In this document: one piece after another, positions 22,260 through 30,611 of the stretch
Numbering within the stretch: position 1 is the stretch's first letter
Layout of the letters: each line of letters opens with the position of its first letter
NCBI GenBank assembly: GCA_001799695.1
Contig: MGTY01000105.1
Span: forward strand, 1 to 34,937
DNA from: Elusimicrobia bacterium GWA2_69_24
GTDB taxonomy: Bacteria; Elusimicrobiota; Elusimicrobia; UBA1565
Length of the DNA stretch: 34,937 nucleotides
Direction of reading: 5' to 3'
Translations under genes and position numbers: made by a program
The notes under the pieces: model-generated
Database searches by the model: none
The model's input: the letters and a program-made list of their open reading frames with translations, nothing else
What the model was told of the DNA's origin: nothing

Positions 22260-23455
22260 GAACCGCCGCTTTCGCCCTCTGCTTCCTGTGCCTGGGCGTT
22301 GCCGCCCTCCCCGCCGCCGCCCAGCGGCGGGAAGCCCAGCGGACTGAGGCCGCGCCGGTCGAGCTGCGCGCTCGCCTGCGCGAACTGGGAATCGTCATCG
22401 GCCGCCGCACCCCGGGCAAGCTCAACGCCATCACCGATGTGGCCGGCGTGCGCGTGGGGCAGGTCACCTTGCGCAAAGGGGAAGGGAAGCTCGAACCCGG
22501 CCAGGGTCCGGTGCGCACCGGCGTCACGGCCATACTCCCCCACGGCGGGGACCTCTGGCGGGAAAAGGTCCCGGCCGCCTCTTGGGTCCTCAACGGCACC
22601 GGCGAGATGACCGGGAGCATCTGGGTGGATACCCAGGGCGCCCTGGAAGTCCCCATACTCCTCACCAACACCATGAACGTGGGCCGCGTCATGCAGGGCT
22701 CGATCAAGTACATGCTCAAGCGCTACCCCGACATCGGGGTAGCCGACGACGTGGTGGCCCCCCTGGTGGCAGAGTGCGACGACTCCACGCTCAACGACGC
22801 GCGCGGGACGCACGTCACGGAGGACGACGCGGTCCGCGCCATCGAGGAGGCGGTCGAGGGCCCGGTGGCCGAAGGCGACGTGGGCGCCGGCACCGGCATG
22901 ACGGCGTTCGAGTTCAAGTCCGGCATCGGCACGGCTTCGCGGGTCCTGACGGCGGAGGAGGGCGGCTGGACCGTGGGCGTCCTGGTCAACTCGAACATGG
23001 GACTGCGGGAGGAACTGACCGTGGCCGGGGCCCCCGTGGGAAGGGAGATATCGGACCTGATGCCCAAGGAAGTCACGGACGGCTCCATCGTGGTAGTCGT
23101 GGCCACCGACGCGCCCCTCGACCACCTCAAGCTCAAGCGCCTGGCCTCCAAGGCGGCCCTGGGGCTGGCCCGCACCGGAGCCACCTCGCGGCACGGCAGC
23201 GGCGACCTGTTCCTCGCCTTCTCGACCGGCAACCGCGTCCCGCATTACCCCAAGCCGCTCACCTACAAGATGGAAGTGGTGGCGGACACCCACCTGAACC
23301 CGCTGTTCGAAGCCGTGCAGGAAGCGACGGAGGAGGCCATCCTCAACGCCCTGACCGCGGCGCGCACCACCGAGGGCCGGGACGGGAACACCGCCTACGC
23401 TCTGCCCCTCGACCGCCTGAGCGCGGCCGTCTCCAAATACGGCCGCAAGCCCTGA
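22256..23455 (+). CDS. Exported S58/P1 family aminopeptidase (DmpA-like)
   Basis: The protein has 399 residues from ATG 22256, with a signal peptide (1-22) and GGAGAG 8 nt before the ATG. The family pattern is complete: GRRTPGKLNAITDVAGVRVG, VRTGVTAILPHGG, LLTNTMNVG and GTGMTAFEFKSGIGTASR. DGSIVVVVATDAPL follows (Gly276-Ser277). In DmpA the precursor cuts itself before this serine, which becomes the N-terminal nucleophile of the beta chain. These enzymes release N-terminal L- or D-residues or beta-amino acids from small peptides. The ATG overlaps the TGA of the C39-like gene. A frame running on upstream is an artefact of overlap. Exact substrate is open. Confidence 0.92.
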   Translation: MRTAAFALCFLCLGVAALPAAAQRREAQRTEAAPVELRARLRELGIVIGRRTPGKLNAITDVAGVRVGQVTLRKGEGKLEPGQGPVRTGVTAILPHGGDLWREKVPAASWVLNGTGEMTGSIWVDTQGALEVPILLTNTMNVGRVMQGSIKYMLKRYPDIGVADDVVAPLVAECDDSTLNDARGTHVTEDDAVRAIEEAVEGPVAEGDVGAGTGMTAFEFKSGIGTASRVLTAEEGGWTVGVLVNSNMGLREELTVAGAPVGREISDLMPKEVTDGSIVVVVATDAPLDHLKLKRLASKAALGLARTGATSRHGSGDLFLAFSTGNRVPHYPKPLTYKMEVVADTHLNPLFEAVQEATEEAILNALTAARTTEGRDGNTAYALPLDRLSAAVSKYGRKP

Positions 23456-23457
23456 CG

Positions 23458-25101
23458 CTAGGGGATGAGGAGCTCCGTGCCGAGCTCGATGCCGGAGGGA
23501 TCCTTGATCCGCTCCTGGTTGGCGTCCAGGATCGCCTTCCAGGCGCTTCCGGCGCCGTAATACTTAACGGCGAGGCTCCAGAGGCTGTCGCCTTTCTCGA
23601 AGCGGTGGCTGCGGGCCGCCTGCTGCGCGGGCTCGACGGAAGCCGTCGCCGCGGGGGCCGCGGCCGCGGCGGCGGGCCCGTTCGAAACGGAGACCGGCGA
23701 CTCGACCGCGGCCGGGGCCGAGCTCGACACCTCCACCAGCGCGGCAACCTCGCGCGCCAGGTCGGCCGCTGCCGCCGCCGCGCAGCGGCCCTGCAGGAAG
23801 CGGATCATCGGATGGTCGGTCGCGATGCGGTCCAGGTCCCCGCAATGGCGCTGAGACGGACCGGGGTCGCCCTCCCGGCGCGCGGATTCCGCGGAGAGAG
23901 ACCGCTGGACCAGGCTCCCCGCCAGGAGGCGCTGAGACTCTTCGCGGATGCGGGTGTTGCCGCGGTTTCCGGGATCGCCCGCCAAGGCGGTCTGGACCGC
24001 GGCCAAGGACTCCAGATAATCCCCTTCCTTGAAAGCCTTCTTCGCCGAGCGTCCGGCGCCCGCGCTCGCACCCGACCGCGGCGCCACCCGGCAATACCAG
24101 GAGTCGCCCGCGACCGAGACCTCGGCCTCGGAAGCCTGCGCCGGCCGGCGCCGGGCGATGATGCGCTTGACCGCCTTTTCCGCCGCCGGCCGCAGTTCGC
24201 GCCCGCCCTTGAACACGACCTCGTTGAGGCCGGGGATGGCCCGCACGTCCCCGATCTCCGCCAGGGCGTCGATGGCGGCCTCCTTGACGCCCGGGTCCTT
24301 CTCCCGGGGGATGAGGCGGGCCAGGGGCAGGACCCCCGCCGGGTCCTGGAGCGACCCCAGGGTCTCGACCGCGCGGCGGCGCACCCAGGCGTCCTCGTCC
24401 TCGAGCCCCCGCGCGACCGCGTGTGCCGCCTCGGGCGTCCCGATGGAGCCCAGCCCATGGACCGCGGCGATGCGCAGCTTACGGCTGTCATCCTTGACCA
24501 GCACGCGCGCCAGCATGGGCACGGCGGCGTCGTCCTTGAGCACTCCAAGCCTCTCCACCGCTTCCCGCCGGACGCTCTCCTCGTCGTCGTCCAAGAACAG
24601 CGAGAGCAGGGCCGCGGGCTGGGACCCCTTGAGCTGCGCGAACCGTTCCACGGCGTAAGAGCGCAGCCCATCGTCCGGATCCCGGCTGGCCAGGGCCAGG
24701 CCCAGGAGCGCCGCCTCGTCCCCGGCGGAGGACAGCCCTGCGATGGCGGCCTTGCGGACCGCCGCCTTCTTGTCTTTCAGGAGCGGGACCAGCGCGACGG
24801 CCCTTCCGTCCCCGCCGCCGCGGGCCACCGCCTGGGCCGCGGCCAGGCGCACGTCCGCGTCACGGTCCGCGAGCGCGCCGGTCAACGCGGCCGCGGCCTC
24901 CGGCCCGCCGGCCTTCTCGAGTGCGGCCACGGCCTTGAGGCGGCGGCCGGAACGCCACGAACGAAGGTCCTGGAGGGCCGCCGCCCTGGCCGCGGCAAGC
25001 CGGGGCTCGTCCGGAGCAGCCGGCTCGGCTCGGAGGCCGAAGCACAGTATCCCGGTGAGGATGAGAGCGGCCCCGGCGGCGTGCTGGCGCATGGCATTCA
25101 A
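23458..25101 (-). CDS. Exported HEAT-repeat protein with C-terminal LysM domain
   Basis: The 547-residue protein has a signal peptide (about 1-25). About eight HEAT/PBS-lyase-type repeats span roughly residues 40-330 (for example AVRKAAIAGLSSAGDEAALL, LRIAAVHGLGSIGTPEAA, VRRRAVETLGSLQDPAG). A middle part of about 340-490 is mixed and Ala-rich. The C-terminal 50 residues are a LysM module (HRFEKGDSLWSLAVKYYGAG, then ILDANQERI). LysM binds peptidoglycan, so the HEAT part is probably displayed in the periplasm as a protein-binding scaffold. It converges with the S58 gene: only two bases separate the stops. ATG 25101 follows a TATGCT hexamer by 4 nt; an in-frame ATG at 25092 is the alternative start. 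Confidence 0.85.
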   Translation of the reverse strand: MNAMRQHAAGAALILTGILCFGLRAEPAAPDEPRLAAARAAALQDLRSWRSGRRLKAVAALEKAGGPEAAAALTGALADRDADVRLAAAQAVARGGGDGRAVALVPLLKDKKAAVRKAAIAGLSSAGDEAALLGLALASRDPDDGLRSYAVERFAQLKGSQPAALLSLFLDDDEESVRREAVERLGVLKDDAAVPMLARVLVKDDSRKLRIAAVHGLGSIGTPEAAHAVARGLEDEDAWVRRRAVETLGSLQDPAGVLPLARLIPREKDPGVKEAAIDALAEIGDVRAIPGLNEVVFKGGRELRPAAEKAVKRIIARRRPAQASEAEVSVAGDSWYCRVAPRSGASAGAGRSAKKAFKEGDYLESLAAVQTALAGDPGNRGNTRIREESQRLLAGSLVQRSLSAESARREGDPGPSQRHCGDLDRIATDHPMIRFLQGRCAAAAAADLAREVAALVEVSSSAPAAVESPVSVSNGPAAAAAAPAATASVEPAQQAARSHRFEKGDSLWSLAVKYYGAGSAWKAILDANQERIKDPSGIELGTELLIP

Positions 25102-25144
25102 AGCATAGCCCGCAAGCCCTGTTTTCGCCAGCGCAGGGACCGCG

Positions 25145-26239
25145 CTAGTCCCCGAAGCTGATGCCGAGGGCCCGGCCGGTCTGGACGAGGTCCCCGTCCA
25201 CGGGCACCTTCCGGAGCCGGCCGATGGCCTCGGTGATGGGCACGGCCACCGTGTCCGGCGGGCGCAGAGCCACCATGTGGCCGAACTTGGCGTCGGCGAT
25301 GAGTTGGACCGCGCGGGCCCCGAACCGGGTGCAGAGCAGGCGGTCGAAGCTCGTGGGCCCGCCGCCGCGCTGGAGGTGTCCCAGCACGCAGACCCGGGAC
25401 TCCTTGCCCGTGCGCTTCTCGATCTCCTTGGCGACTACCGCGCCCAGGCCGCCCAGCCGGACCTCGCGGTCCTTGGCCGCGGCGTCCTGGACCACCAGGC
25501 CGCCGCCCGACTGGCGCGCGCCCTCGGCGGCCACGACGATGGTGAAGTGCTTGCCCATCTTCTCGCGCTCGCGGATCTTGGCGCAGATGCTCTCGTAGCG
25601 GAAAGGGATCTCCGGGATGAGGATGATGTCCCCGCCCCCGGAAATCCCCGCCGAGACCGCGATCCAGCCCGCATGGCGGCCCATGACCTCCAGGACCAGG
25701 ACGCGGTTGTGGCTCTCGGCCGTGGTGTGCAAGCGGTCGAGGGCGTCCGTGGCGCAGCAGACCGCGGAATCGAAGCCGAAGGTCATGACCGTGGCCTCCA
25801 GGTCGTTGTCGATGGTCTTGGGGACTCCGACCACCGGGATGCCCGCCTCGAAGAGCTGCTGCGCGATGGTCAGGGAGCCGTCGCCGCCGACGCAGATCAG
25901 GCCCTTCAGCCGGAGCCTCTTAGCGGTGGCCTGGGCGTCCGCCAGGATCTTGGGCGCGAGGCGGTTCACCTGGCCTTCCTTGCCGGTCTTGGCCGCGAAG
26001 CGGCCGCGGTTGGAGGTCCCCAGGATGGTCCCGCCCATGACCAGGAGGCCTCCCAACTGCTTGTAGTCCAGGGCGCAGTATTGCGCCGGGGGCAGGAGTC
26101 CCTCGTAGCCGCCGCGGAAGCCCACGGTCTCCCAGCCGCGCATGAACGCCGCCTTCACCACCGCGCGGATGACCGCGTTGAGCCCGGGGCAGTCGCCCCC
26201 GCCCGTCAAAATCCCTATCCGAGGCTTATTCTTGGCCAT
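25145..26239 (-). CDS. pfkA: 6-phosphofructokinase (group III-like)
   Basis: The 364-residue enzyme phosphorylates fructose 6-phosphate in glycolysis. ATG 26239 gives the family start MAKNKPRIGILTGGGDCPGLN; the frame runs farther upstream only as a shadow. Seen are GGDGSL (118-123), PKTIDND (140-146, catalytic Asp144), MGRHAGW and the LGHLQRGGGP block. The residue after GGD is Gly, as in ATP-dependent enzymes, while Lys141 before TIDND is as in pyrophosphate-dependent ones. ATP use is more likely, as Gly at the first position is considered decisive, but the mixed signature leaves it open. TATACT lies 6 nt before the ATG. The gene is divergent from the zincin-like gene. Confidence 0.92.
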   Translation of the reverse strand: MAKNKPRIGILTGGGDCPGLNAVIRAVVKAAFMRGWETVGFRGGYEGLLPPAQYCALDYKQLGGLLVMGGTILGTSNRGRFAAKTGKEGQVNRLAPKILADAQATAKRLRLKGLICVGGDGSLTIAQQLFEAGIPVVGVPKTIDNDLEATVMTFGFDSAVCCATDALDRLHTTAESHNRVLVLEVMGRHAGWIAVSAGISGGGDIILIPEIPFRYESICAKIREREKMGKHFTIVVAAEGARQSGGGLVVQDAAAKDREVRLGGLGAVVAKEIEKRTGKESRVCVLGHLQRGGGPTSFDRLLCTRFGARAVQLIADAKFGHMVALRPPDTVAVPITEAIGRLRKVPVDGDLVQTGRALGISFGD

Positions 26240-26245
26240 GCACAG

Positions 26246-26251
26246 AGTATA
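26246..26251 (-). promoter_or_regulatory. -10 element TATACT of pfkA
   Basis: On the minus strand TATACT ends 6 nt before ATG 26239, again predicting a leaderless transcript. No good -35 is seen. Confidence 0.55.
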
Positions 26252-26300
26252 GCGCAAACGGAAAGAGGCGGCTCCCTGCCGCTCCGGGCCCGGCTCGTGA

Positions 26301-26306
26301 TATGAT
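26301..26306 (+). promoter_or_regulatory. -10 element TATGAT before the zincin-like gene
   Basis: TATGAT ends 5 nt before ATG 26312, with GACCC between, so no Shine-Dalgarno is possible on a transcript starting near the ATG. Confidence 0.5.
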
Positions 26307-26311
26307 GACCC

Positions 26312-27424
26312 ATGGCGCCGCGCCCACTCCCGGCCTGCATCGCGCTGGCACTGGCGCTGTTGCCGCCCCTCTCGGGCCAGGCTGCGGTCGCCATCGAGGG
26401 GAGCGCCCCCCAGAGGGAAGCTCTTGCCGGCCTGCTCGGACGGCTGCGCAAGTCCCCGACCGGGGCGAGCCTGCTCCGGGCCGTCGACGGCAAGGTCCGG
26501 CTGCACTTCTACCGCAACCCCGCGTCCGCGCTCCTGGACGACCGCGGAGAGCTGAAACTCGTCTCCACGAGCTGGGCCCGGGCGGACGCCAGCGGCCCGG
26601 TGGTGGCGATACGTCTCGATGAGAACTTCCTGTCCGCCGGGCTCCCGCACGCCGCGGAGGTGCTCGCCCACGAGCTGGACCATGCGCGCAGCGCCCTGGC
26701 GGCGCGCCGCAGCGGCCAGGAGAAACTCTTCTACAGCTTCACCGACAACGAGGCCCACGCGGTCCTGACCGGGAGCCTGACCGCCTGGGAACTCGGCGAA
26801 CGACCCCAGAGCGTCGAGGAGCTCCAGAAACTCGTGGAGAGCACGGCCGCCTACCATGAGGCCAATGCCGTCGGGTTCAGCCGCGGGGAAGGGCTCTCAC
26901 TGGAGGAGATGTCGGACCCCATCCCGGTCTACCGCACCCGGCTCGACCGCGCCCGGCGGGAAAGGGACGCGCTCCGCAAGAAGTGCTCCGAACACATGAC
27001 CTGGCGGGTCTGGGCCGAGCATTTCGTCCGGGTCCACGGGCTCGACCGCGCCCGGCTCCACGACATCTATGAGGCCGTCGACGCCTACCTGACGCTCTAC
27101 CGAAAGGACCAGTTGCCGACGCTGGAGTCCGCGGCCGCGCATCTGGAAGAGATCCTCGCCTACCTGGAAACCCCGGGGGGCCGCCAATGGCTTTCGGACA
27201 TCCAGAGGGCGCCCCGGCAGCCCTTCTTCCTCGAGTTCCACCGCGACGTGGGGCGTCTGCGGCAGAGGGCCCGCGCCTTCCTAGCGCGCGGAGCCGCCGC
27301 GGCTCCAGAGCCCGGACCGGAGGCTCCGGACCCGCACGGCCCCTCGGCGCCCCAGATGAGCTACGACGAACTGCGGGAACTCCACGACCGCGATCTGCAG
27401 GAGAACCCGTCGCACTGGCGCTAG
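26312..27424 (+). CDS. Exported putative zinc metallopeptidase (HExxH)
   Basis: The protein has 370 residues with a signal peptide (1-24). It carries EVLAHELDHARSA, an HExxH motif (His120, Glu121, His124), followed by DNEAHAVLTGSLTAWELG, in which Glu147 could be the third zinc ligand. This order is typical of gluzincin-type domains, but no named family is recognised. Residues about 200-335 are helical and charged, and the end is Pro-rich (PEPGPEAPDPHGPSAP) before a short charged tail. It may act on proteins in the periplasm or outside. The TAG stop lies directly before a MITE-like repeat. Activity is inferred from the motif only. Confidence 0.72.
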   Translation: MAPRPLPACIALALALLPPLSGQAAVAIEGSAPQREALAGLLGRLRKSPTGASLLRAVDGKVRLHFYRNPASALLDDRGELKLVSTSWARADASGPVVAIRLDENFLSAGLPHAAEVLAHELDHARSALAARRSGQEKLFYSFTDNEAHAVLTGSLTAWELGERPQSVEELQKLVESTAAYHEANAVGFSRGEGLSLEEMSDPIPVYRTRLDRARRERDALRKKCSEHMTWRVWAEHFVRVHGLDRARLHDIYEAVDAYLTLYRKDQLPTLESAAAHLEEILAYLETPGGRQWLSDIQRAPRQPFFLEFHRDVGRLRQRARAFLARGAAAAPEPGPEAPDPHGPSAPQMSYDELRELHDRDLQENPSHWR

Positions 27425-27573
27425 AGTGCGTCATAAGTCCAATCACATTCGTCACCCCGGCGAAAGCCGGGGTCCAGGCGCCAGAACAGGATTTTTGAAT
27501 CCGTTCCACACGCTGGCTACCGGCTGGCGCCGGTATGACGGCCTTTCAAATGTGAAGAAGCGTTGGACGCACT
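27425..27573. repeat. MITE-like element with nested inverted repeats
   Basis: The outer ends AGTGCGTC (27425-27432) and GACGCACT (27566-27573) are exact inverted repeats. So are TCACATT (27443-27449) and AATGTGA. Inside, CGTCACCCCGGCG (27450-27462) and CGCCGGTATGACG (27528-27540) match at 11 of 13 positions. Two hairpins sit at these inner ends: ACCCCGGC-GAAA-GCCGGGGT and TACCGGC-TGGC-GCCGGTA. It has no coding capacity. It starts one base after the stop of the upstream gene. Confidence 0.72.
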
Positions 27574-27597
27574 ACACTTGCCGCCCCGGGACACCGG

Positions 27598-27623
27598 CCC
27601 CGGCCGCCTCTTGAAGGCCGGGG
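27598..27623 (-). terminator. Hairpin after the acyl-CoA dehydrogenase gene
   Basis: CCCCGGCC (27598-27605) and GGCCGGGG (27616-27623) pair perfectly around a 10-nt loop, starting immediately after the dehydrogenase stop. There is no T tract, so strength is uncertain. Confidence 0.5.
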
Positions 27624-29282
27624 TCAGACGGCGACGAGGACCTCCACCTTGAAGGTCTCGTTGAGCTTCTTGGCGACGAGGTCCATGTCCGCGACCCAGC
27701 CGCGGTTGAACCCGTTGATGCGCCGCAGACCGAGGGACTCGCCGAACTCGCCCCCGTCCTTGTCCGAAGCCCCCGCCACCAGGCGGACCCCCTCGTTGGC
27801 GATGCGGGACGCGGCTTCGCGCGCGTGGATGCGGCACATGGCCTGCCAGGCTTCGCGGTCGAAGAGCACGGCCTCCGAGTACGACTCCGCGGCCGCGGCC
27901 CGGCAGAACGACGCCGCGGTCTCGCCGAAGGCGATGAGCTCGCCCAGGCGCAGGGTGAGGTACTGGTTGCGGGTGAGCTTGCCCACCCGGCACTCCTCCA
28001 GGACCTTGGAGAGCGCCTCCAGGCCCGCGGCCGCCGCGTCGGCGCCCACGCTCGGGCATTTCGCGTGCAGGGTCGTCAGCTCCTGGGCCATGCCCAGGTA
28101 ATAGCCGCCCCGGGACTTCATATGCTCCTGCCAGCGGCCCCGGAAGATGGTCATCTCCAGGACTTCGCTGGTGCCCTCGTAGATGCAAGTGATCTTCACG
28201 TCGCGCTTGATCTTCTCGACCGGAAAATCCTTGGTGTAGCCGTAGCCGCCGAGCGCCTGGATGGCGTCGTCGGCGGCCTTGTTGCCCGTCTCGGTGGACA
28301 GGTATTTGGCGATGGCGCCCTCGGTCTGCAGGCCCGCTTCGCCGCCGTCGAGGCGCCGCGCGATGTCCTCGATGTAGGTGCGGCAGGCCTCCAGGCGCGC
28401 CGCGTGCTGGACGATGAGCTTGTGGGTGTAGCCCTGCTTCTCGGAGAGCGGCCCGCCCGCCTGGACCCGGGTCTGGCTGTAGCGCACGGCGTTCTCGACC
28501 GCCGCCCAGCCCGCGCCGAGCCCCAGGGCCGCGACCATGAGCCGGGTGTAGCCGAACACCGCCTGCGCCTGGGCCAGGCCCTGCCCTTCGACGCCCCCGA
28601 TGAGATAGTCGACCGGGACGAAGACCTCGTTGAGGGAGAGGGGCGCGGTGTTGCTCAAGCGGATGCCGTGCTTGTCCTCGTCCTTGTCGCGGATGAAGCC
28701 CTCGGTGCCGTTCTCCACGATGAACCAAGAGGGGCCGCCCGGCGCGCGGGCGAGGATGGTATACACGTCGGCCACGCCGCCGTTGGAGATCCACTGCTTG
28801 CTCCCGGTGATCTTGTAGCCGACGAGCTTGCCGTCCTTCATCACGTGCTCGGCGCGGGTCTTGAGGGAGACGAGGTCGCTGCCGGCCTCGGCCTCGGTGG
28901 CGCCGTAGGCCACGAGGCTGTTGTTCTTGGCGATCTGGCCGATCCACTTGGCCTTCTGCTCCTCGCTGCCGCCTACGAAGATGGGGTCGGTGCCCAGGAA
29001 GGTCGCGAAGACCGAGGTGGCGATGCCGAGGTCGATGCGGGCCAGGACCTCGCAGACGCGGTAGATGTCGAAGGAGGCTCCGCCCAGGCCGCCATACTGC
29101 TCCGGGATCATGAGCAGGTTGATCCCCAGCTTCTCGGGGTCATACATCTCCTTCATGATGCCCGCCGGGAACCGGTTCTCCCGGTCGTGCTCCCTCAGGA
29201 ACTCATGGGGAAGACGCTTTTTGGCGTAGTCGGTGAGAGTCTCGAGCACCATCTTTCGGGTCTCCGCGTCCAAACCGGCCAT
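27624..29282 (-). CDS. Acyl-CoA dehydrogenase with C-terminal extension
   Basis: The 552-residue FAD enzyme introduces the alpha-beta double bond of acyl-CoA and passes electrons to ETF. Seen are the middle-domain AYGATEAEAGSDLVSLKTRA and ITGSKQWISNGGVADVY, the C-terminal QALGGYGYTKDFPVEKIKRD and the CIYEGTSEVLEM block. The catalytic Glu of many family members is in the last block. Common members have about 380 residues; here about 150 further helical residues follow, as in the larger family branch with a C-terminal extension. GGAGG lies about 9 nt before ATG 29282. The gene is 50 nt after the DEAD-box gene. No ETF or thiolase genes are in the window, so its pathway is unclear. Confidence 0.92.
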   Translation of the reverse strand: MAGLDAETRKMVLETLTDYAKKRLPHEFLREHDRENRFPAGIMKEMYDPEKLGINLLMIPEQYGGLGGASFDIYRVCEVLARIDLGIATSVFATFLGTDPIFVGGSEEQKAKWIGQIAKNNSLVAYGATEAEAGSDLVSLKTRAEHVMKDGKLVGYKITGSKQWISNGGVADVYTILARAPGGPSWFIVENGTEGFIRDKDEDKHGIRLSNTAPLSLNEVFVPVDYLIGGVEGQGLAQAQAVFGYTRLMVAALGLGAGWAAVENAVRYSQTRVQAGGPLSEKQGYTHKLIVQHAARLEACRTYIEDIARRLDGGEAGLQTEGAIAKYLSTETGNKAADDAIQALGGYGYTKDFPVEKIKRDVKITCIYEGTSEVLEMTIFRGRWQEHMKSRGGYYLGMAQELTTLHAKCPSVGADAAAAGLEALSKVLEECRVGKLTRNQYLTLRLGELIAFGETAASFCRAAAAESYSEAVLFDREAWQAMCRIHAREAASRIANEGVRLVAGASDKDGGEFGESLGLRRINGFNRGWVADMDLVAKKLNETFKVEVLVAV

Positions 29283-29331
29283 TGGCTCTACCTCCGAAGT
29301 TGACGGCTGTATATATTAGAACAATCCTGGC

Positions 29332-30558
29332 TCAACGGAACACGCGGTGCCGGCTCGACCGGGCGATGCGGCGCCGCATGCGGAAATGCTGGGCCATCGG
29401 CGCCTTGTAGGGCTTGAGCGCCGGGGGTATGCGGTACGGGAAGTCCGGGAAGGCGCAGCGCGGGATGGTGGCCCCGATGAAACGCTCGATGGCGGTGATG
29501 AAGCGCTCCTCCTCGCGGTCCATGAGCGTGATGGCGTCCCCGGCGGCGAACACCCGCCCCGTGCGCCCGATGCGGTGGACGTAGTCCTCCGGGTGCTGGG
29601 GGACGTCGAGGTTCACCACGTGGCTGATGTGGCGCACGTCGAGCCCGCGGGCCGCGATGTCGGTGGCCACCAGGATCTGCTGCTTCTTCTCGCGGAAATC
29701 GTCCAGGGCCCGCGTGCGCTGGGCCTGGGTCCGGTTGGAATGGAGCACGGCGGAGCGGATGGCGTTGTTCTCCAGGAAGCGCGCGACCCGGTCGGCCCGG
29801 TGCTTGGTGCGGGTGAAGATGACCGCCGAGGTCATCCGGGTGTTGCGCAGGATGGTGAGGAGGAGGTCGAGCTTCTGCTCCGCCATCACGGGATAGAGCA
29901 TCTGGGTGATGCCCGCGGCCGGCGAAGCCGGCGGGTCCACCTCGATGCGCACGGGCGAACGCATGAACTCCTGGGCCACCCGGTCCACCTCGGGCGGCAG
30001 GGTGGCCGAGAACATGAGCGTCTGCCGCTCGCGGGGCAGGCACTGCAGGATGCGGCGGATGTCGGGCATGAAGCCCATGTCGAGCATGCGGTCCGCCTCG
30101 TCGAGGACGCAGGTCCGCACCCCGTCGAAGCGGATGGTGCCCCGTCCCCGGTGGTCGAGGAGCCGGCCCGGCGTGGCGACCACGATCTCGGAGCCCCGGC
30201 GCAGGGCGTCCGACTGCACCTTGAAGCTCTCGCCCCCGATCACCAGGGCGCAGCGGATGTCGGTGAAACGGCACAGGTCCCGGGCGGCGGTCTCCACCTG
30301 GGCCGCCAGCTCGCGGGTGGGGACCAGCACGACGGCGTTGGGAAGGTTCCCGCCCCGTTTCCCCTTGAGGATGCTGCGCAGGATGGGCAGCATGAAGGCG
30401 ACGGTCTTGCCGCTCCCGGTCTGGGCGGAGCCCATGACGTCCTTGCCCTCCAGCCCGGGCGGAAGGGCGCGGGTCTGGATGGGCATGAACGAGGTGAACC
30501 CCATGGCCTTCAGGGCTTTTACGAGTTCGGGCGGAAGATCGAAGCTGGCGAATGGCAT
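29332..30558 (-). CDS. DEAD-box RNA helicase (RhlE-like)
   Basis: The 408-residue protein has the full helicase core: Q motif (FTSFMPIQ), motif I AQTGSGKT (45-52), Ia PTRELAAQ, Ib TPGR, II DEAD, III SAT, then ARGLD and HRIGRTGR in the second RecA domain. The short basic tail (RMRRRIARSSRHR) may bind RNA. Such helicases unwind short RNA duplexes in ribosome assembly or mRNA decay. ATG 30558 has AGGAGG 5 nt upstream; an in-frame upstream ATG lacks this and adds non-homologous text. The subfamily name RhlE is a best guess from length and motif style. Confidence 0.93.
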   Translation of the reverse strand: MPFASFDLPPELVKALKAMGFTSFMPIQTRALPPGLEGKDVMGSAQTGSGKTVAFMLPILRSILKGKRGGNLPNAVVLVPTRELAAQVETAARDLCRFTDIRCALVIGGESFKVQSDALRRGSEIVVATPGRLLDHRGRGTIRFDGVRTCVLDEADRMLDMGFMPDIRRILQCLPRERQTLMFSATLPPEVDRVAQEFMRSPVRIEVDPPASPAAGITQMLYPVMAEQKLDLLLTILRNTRMTSAVIFTRTKHRADRVARFLENNAIRSAVLHSNRTQAQRTRALDDFREKKQQILVATDIAARGLDVRHISHVVNLDVPQHPEDYVHRIGRTGRVFAAGDAITLMDREEERFITAIERFIGATIPRCAFPDFPYRIPPALKPYKAPMAQHFRMRRRIARSSRHRVFR

Positions 30559-30611
30559 GGAGCCTCCTGGCTCAAAGGCCGCGGGTCGCGGCACGGGGAT
30601 CGGGAACGCGC

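Noticed and set aside
22582-25161. 859-residue plus-strand frame
   Set aside because: It spans the end of the S58 gene and the antisense of the HEAT/LysM gene, and shows no domain.
26240-26857. N-terminal extension of the pfkA frame
   Set aside because: Composition is that of a shadow of the zincin-like gene, and the family start MAKNKPRIGILTGGG fits ATG 26239.
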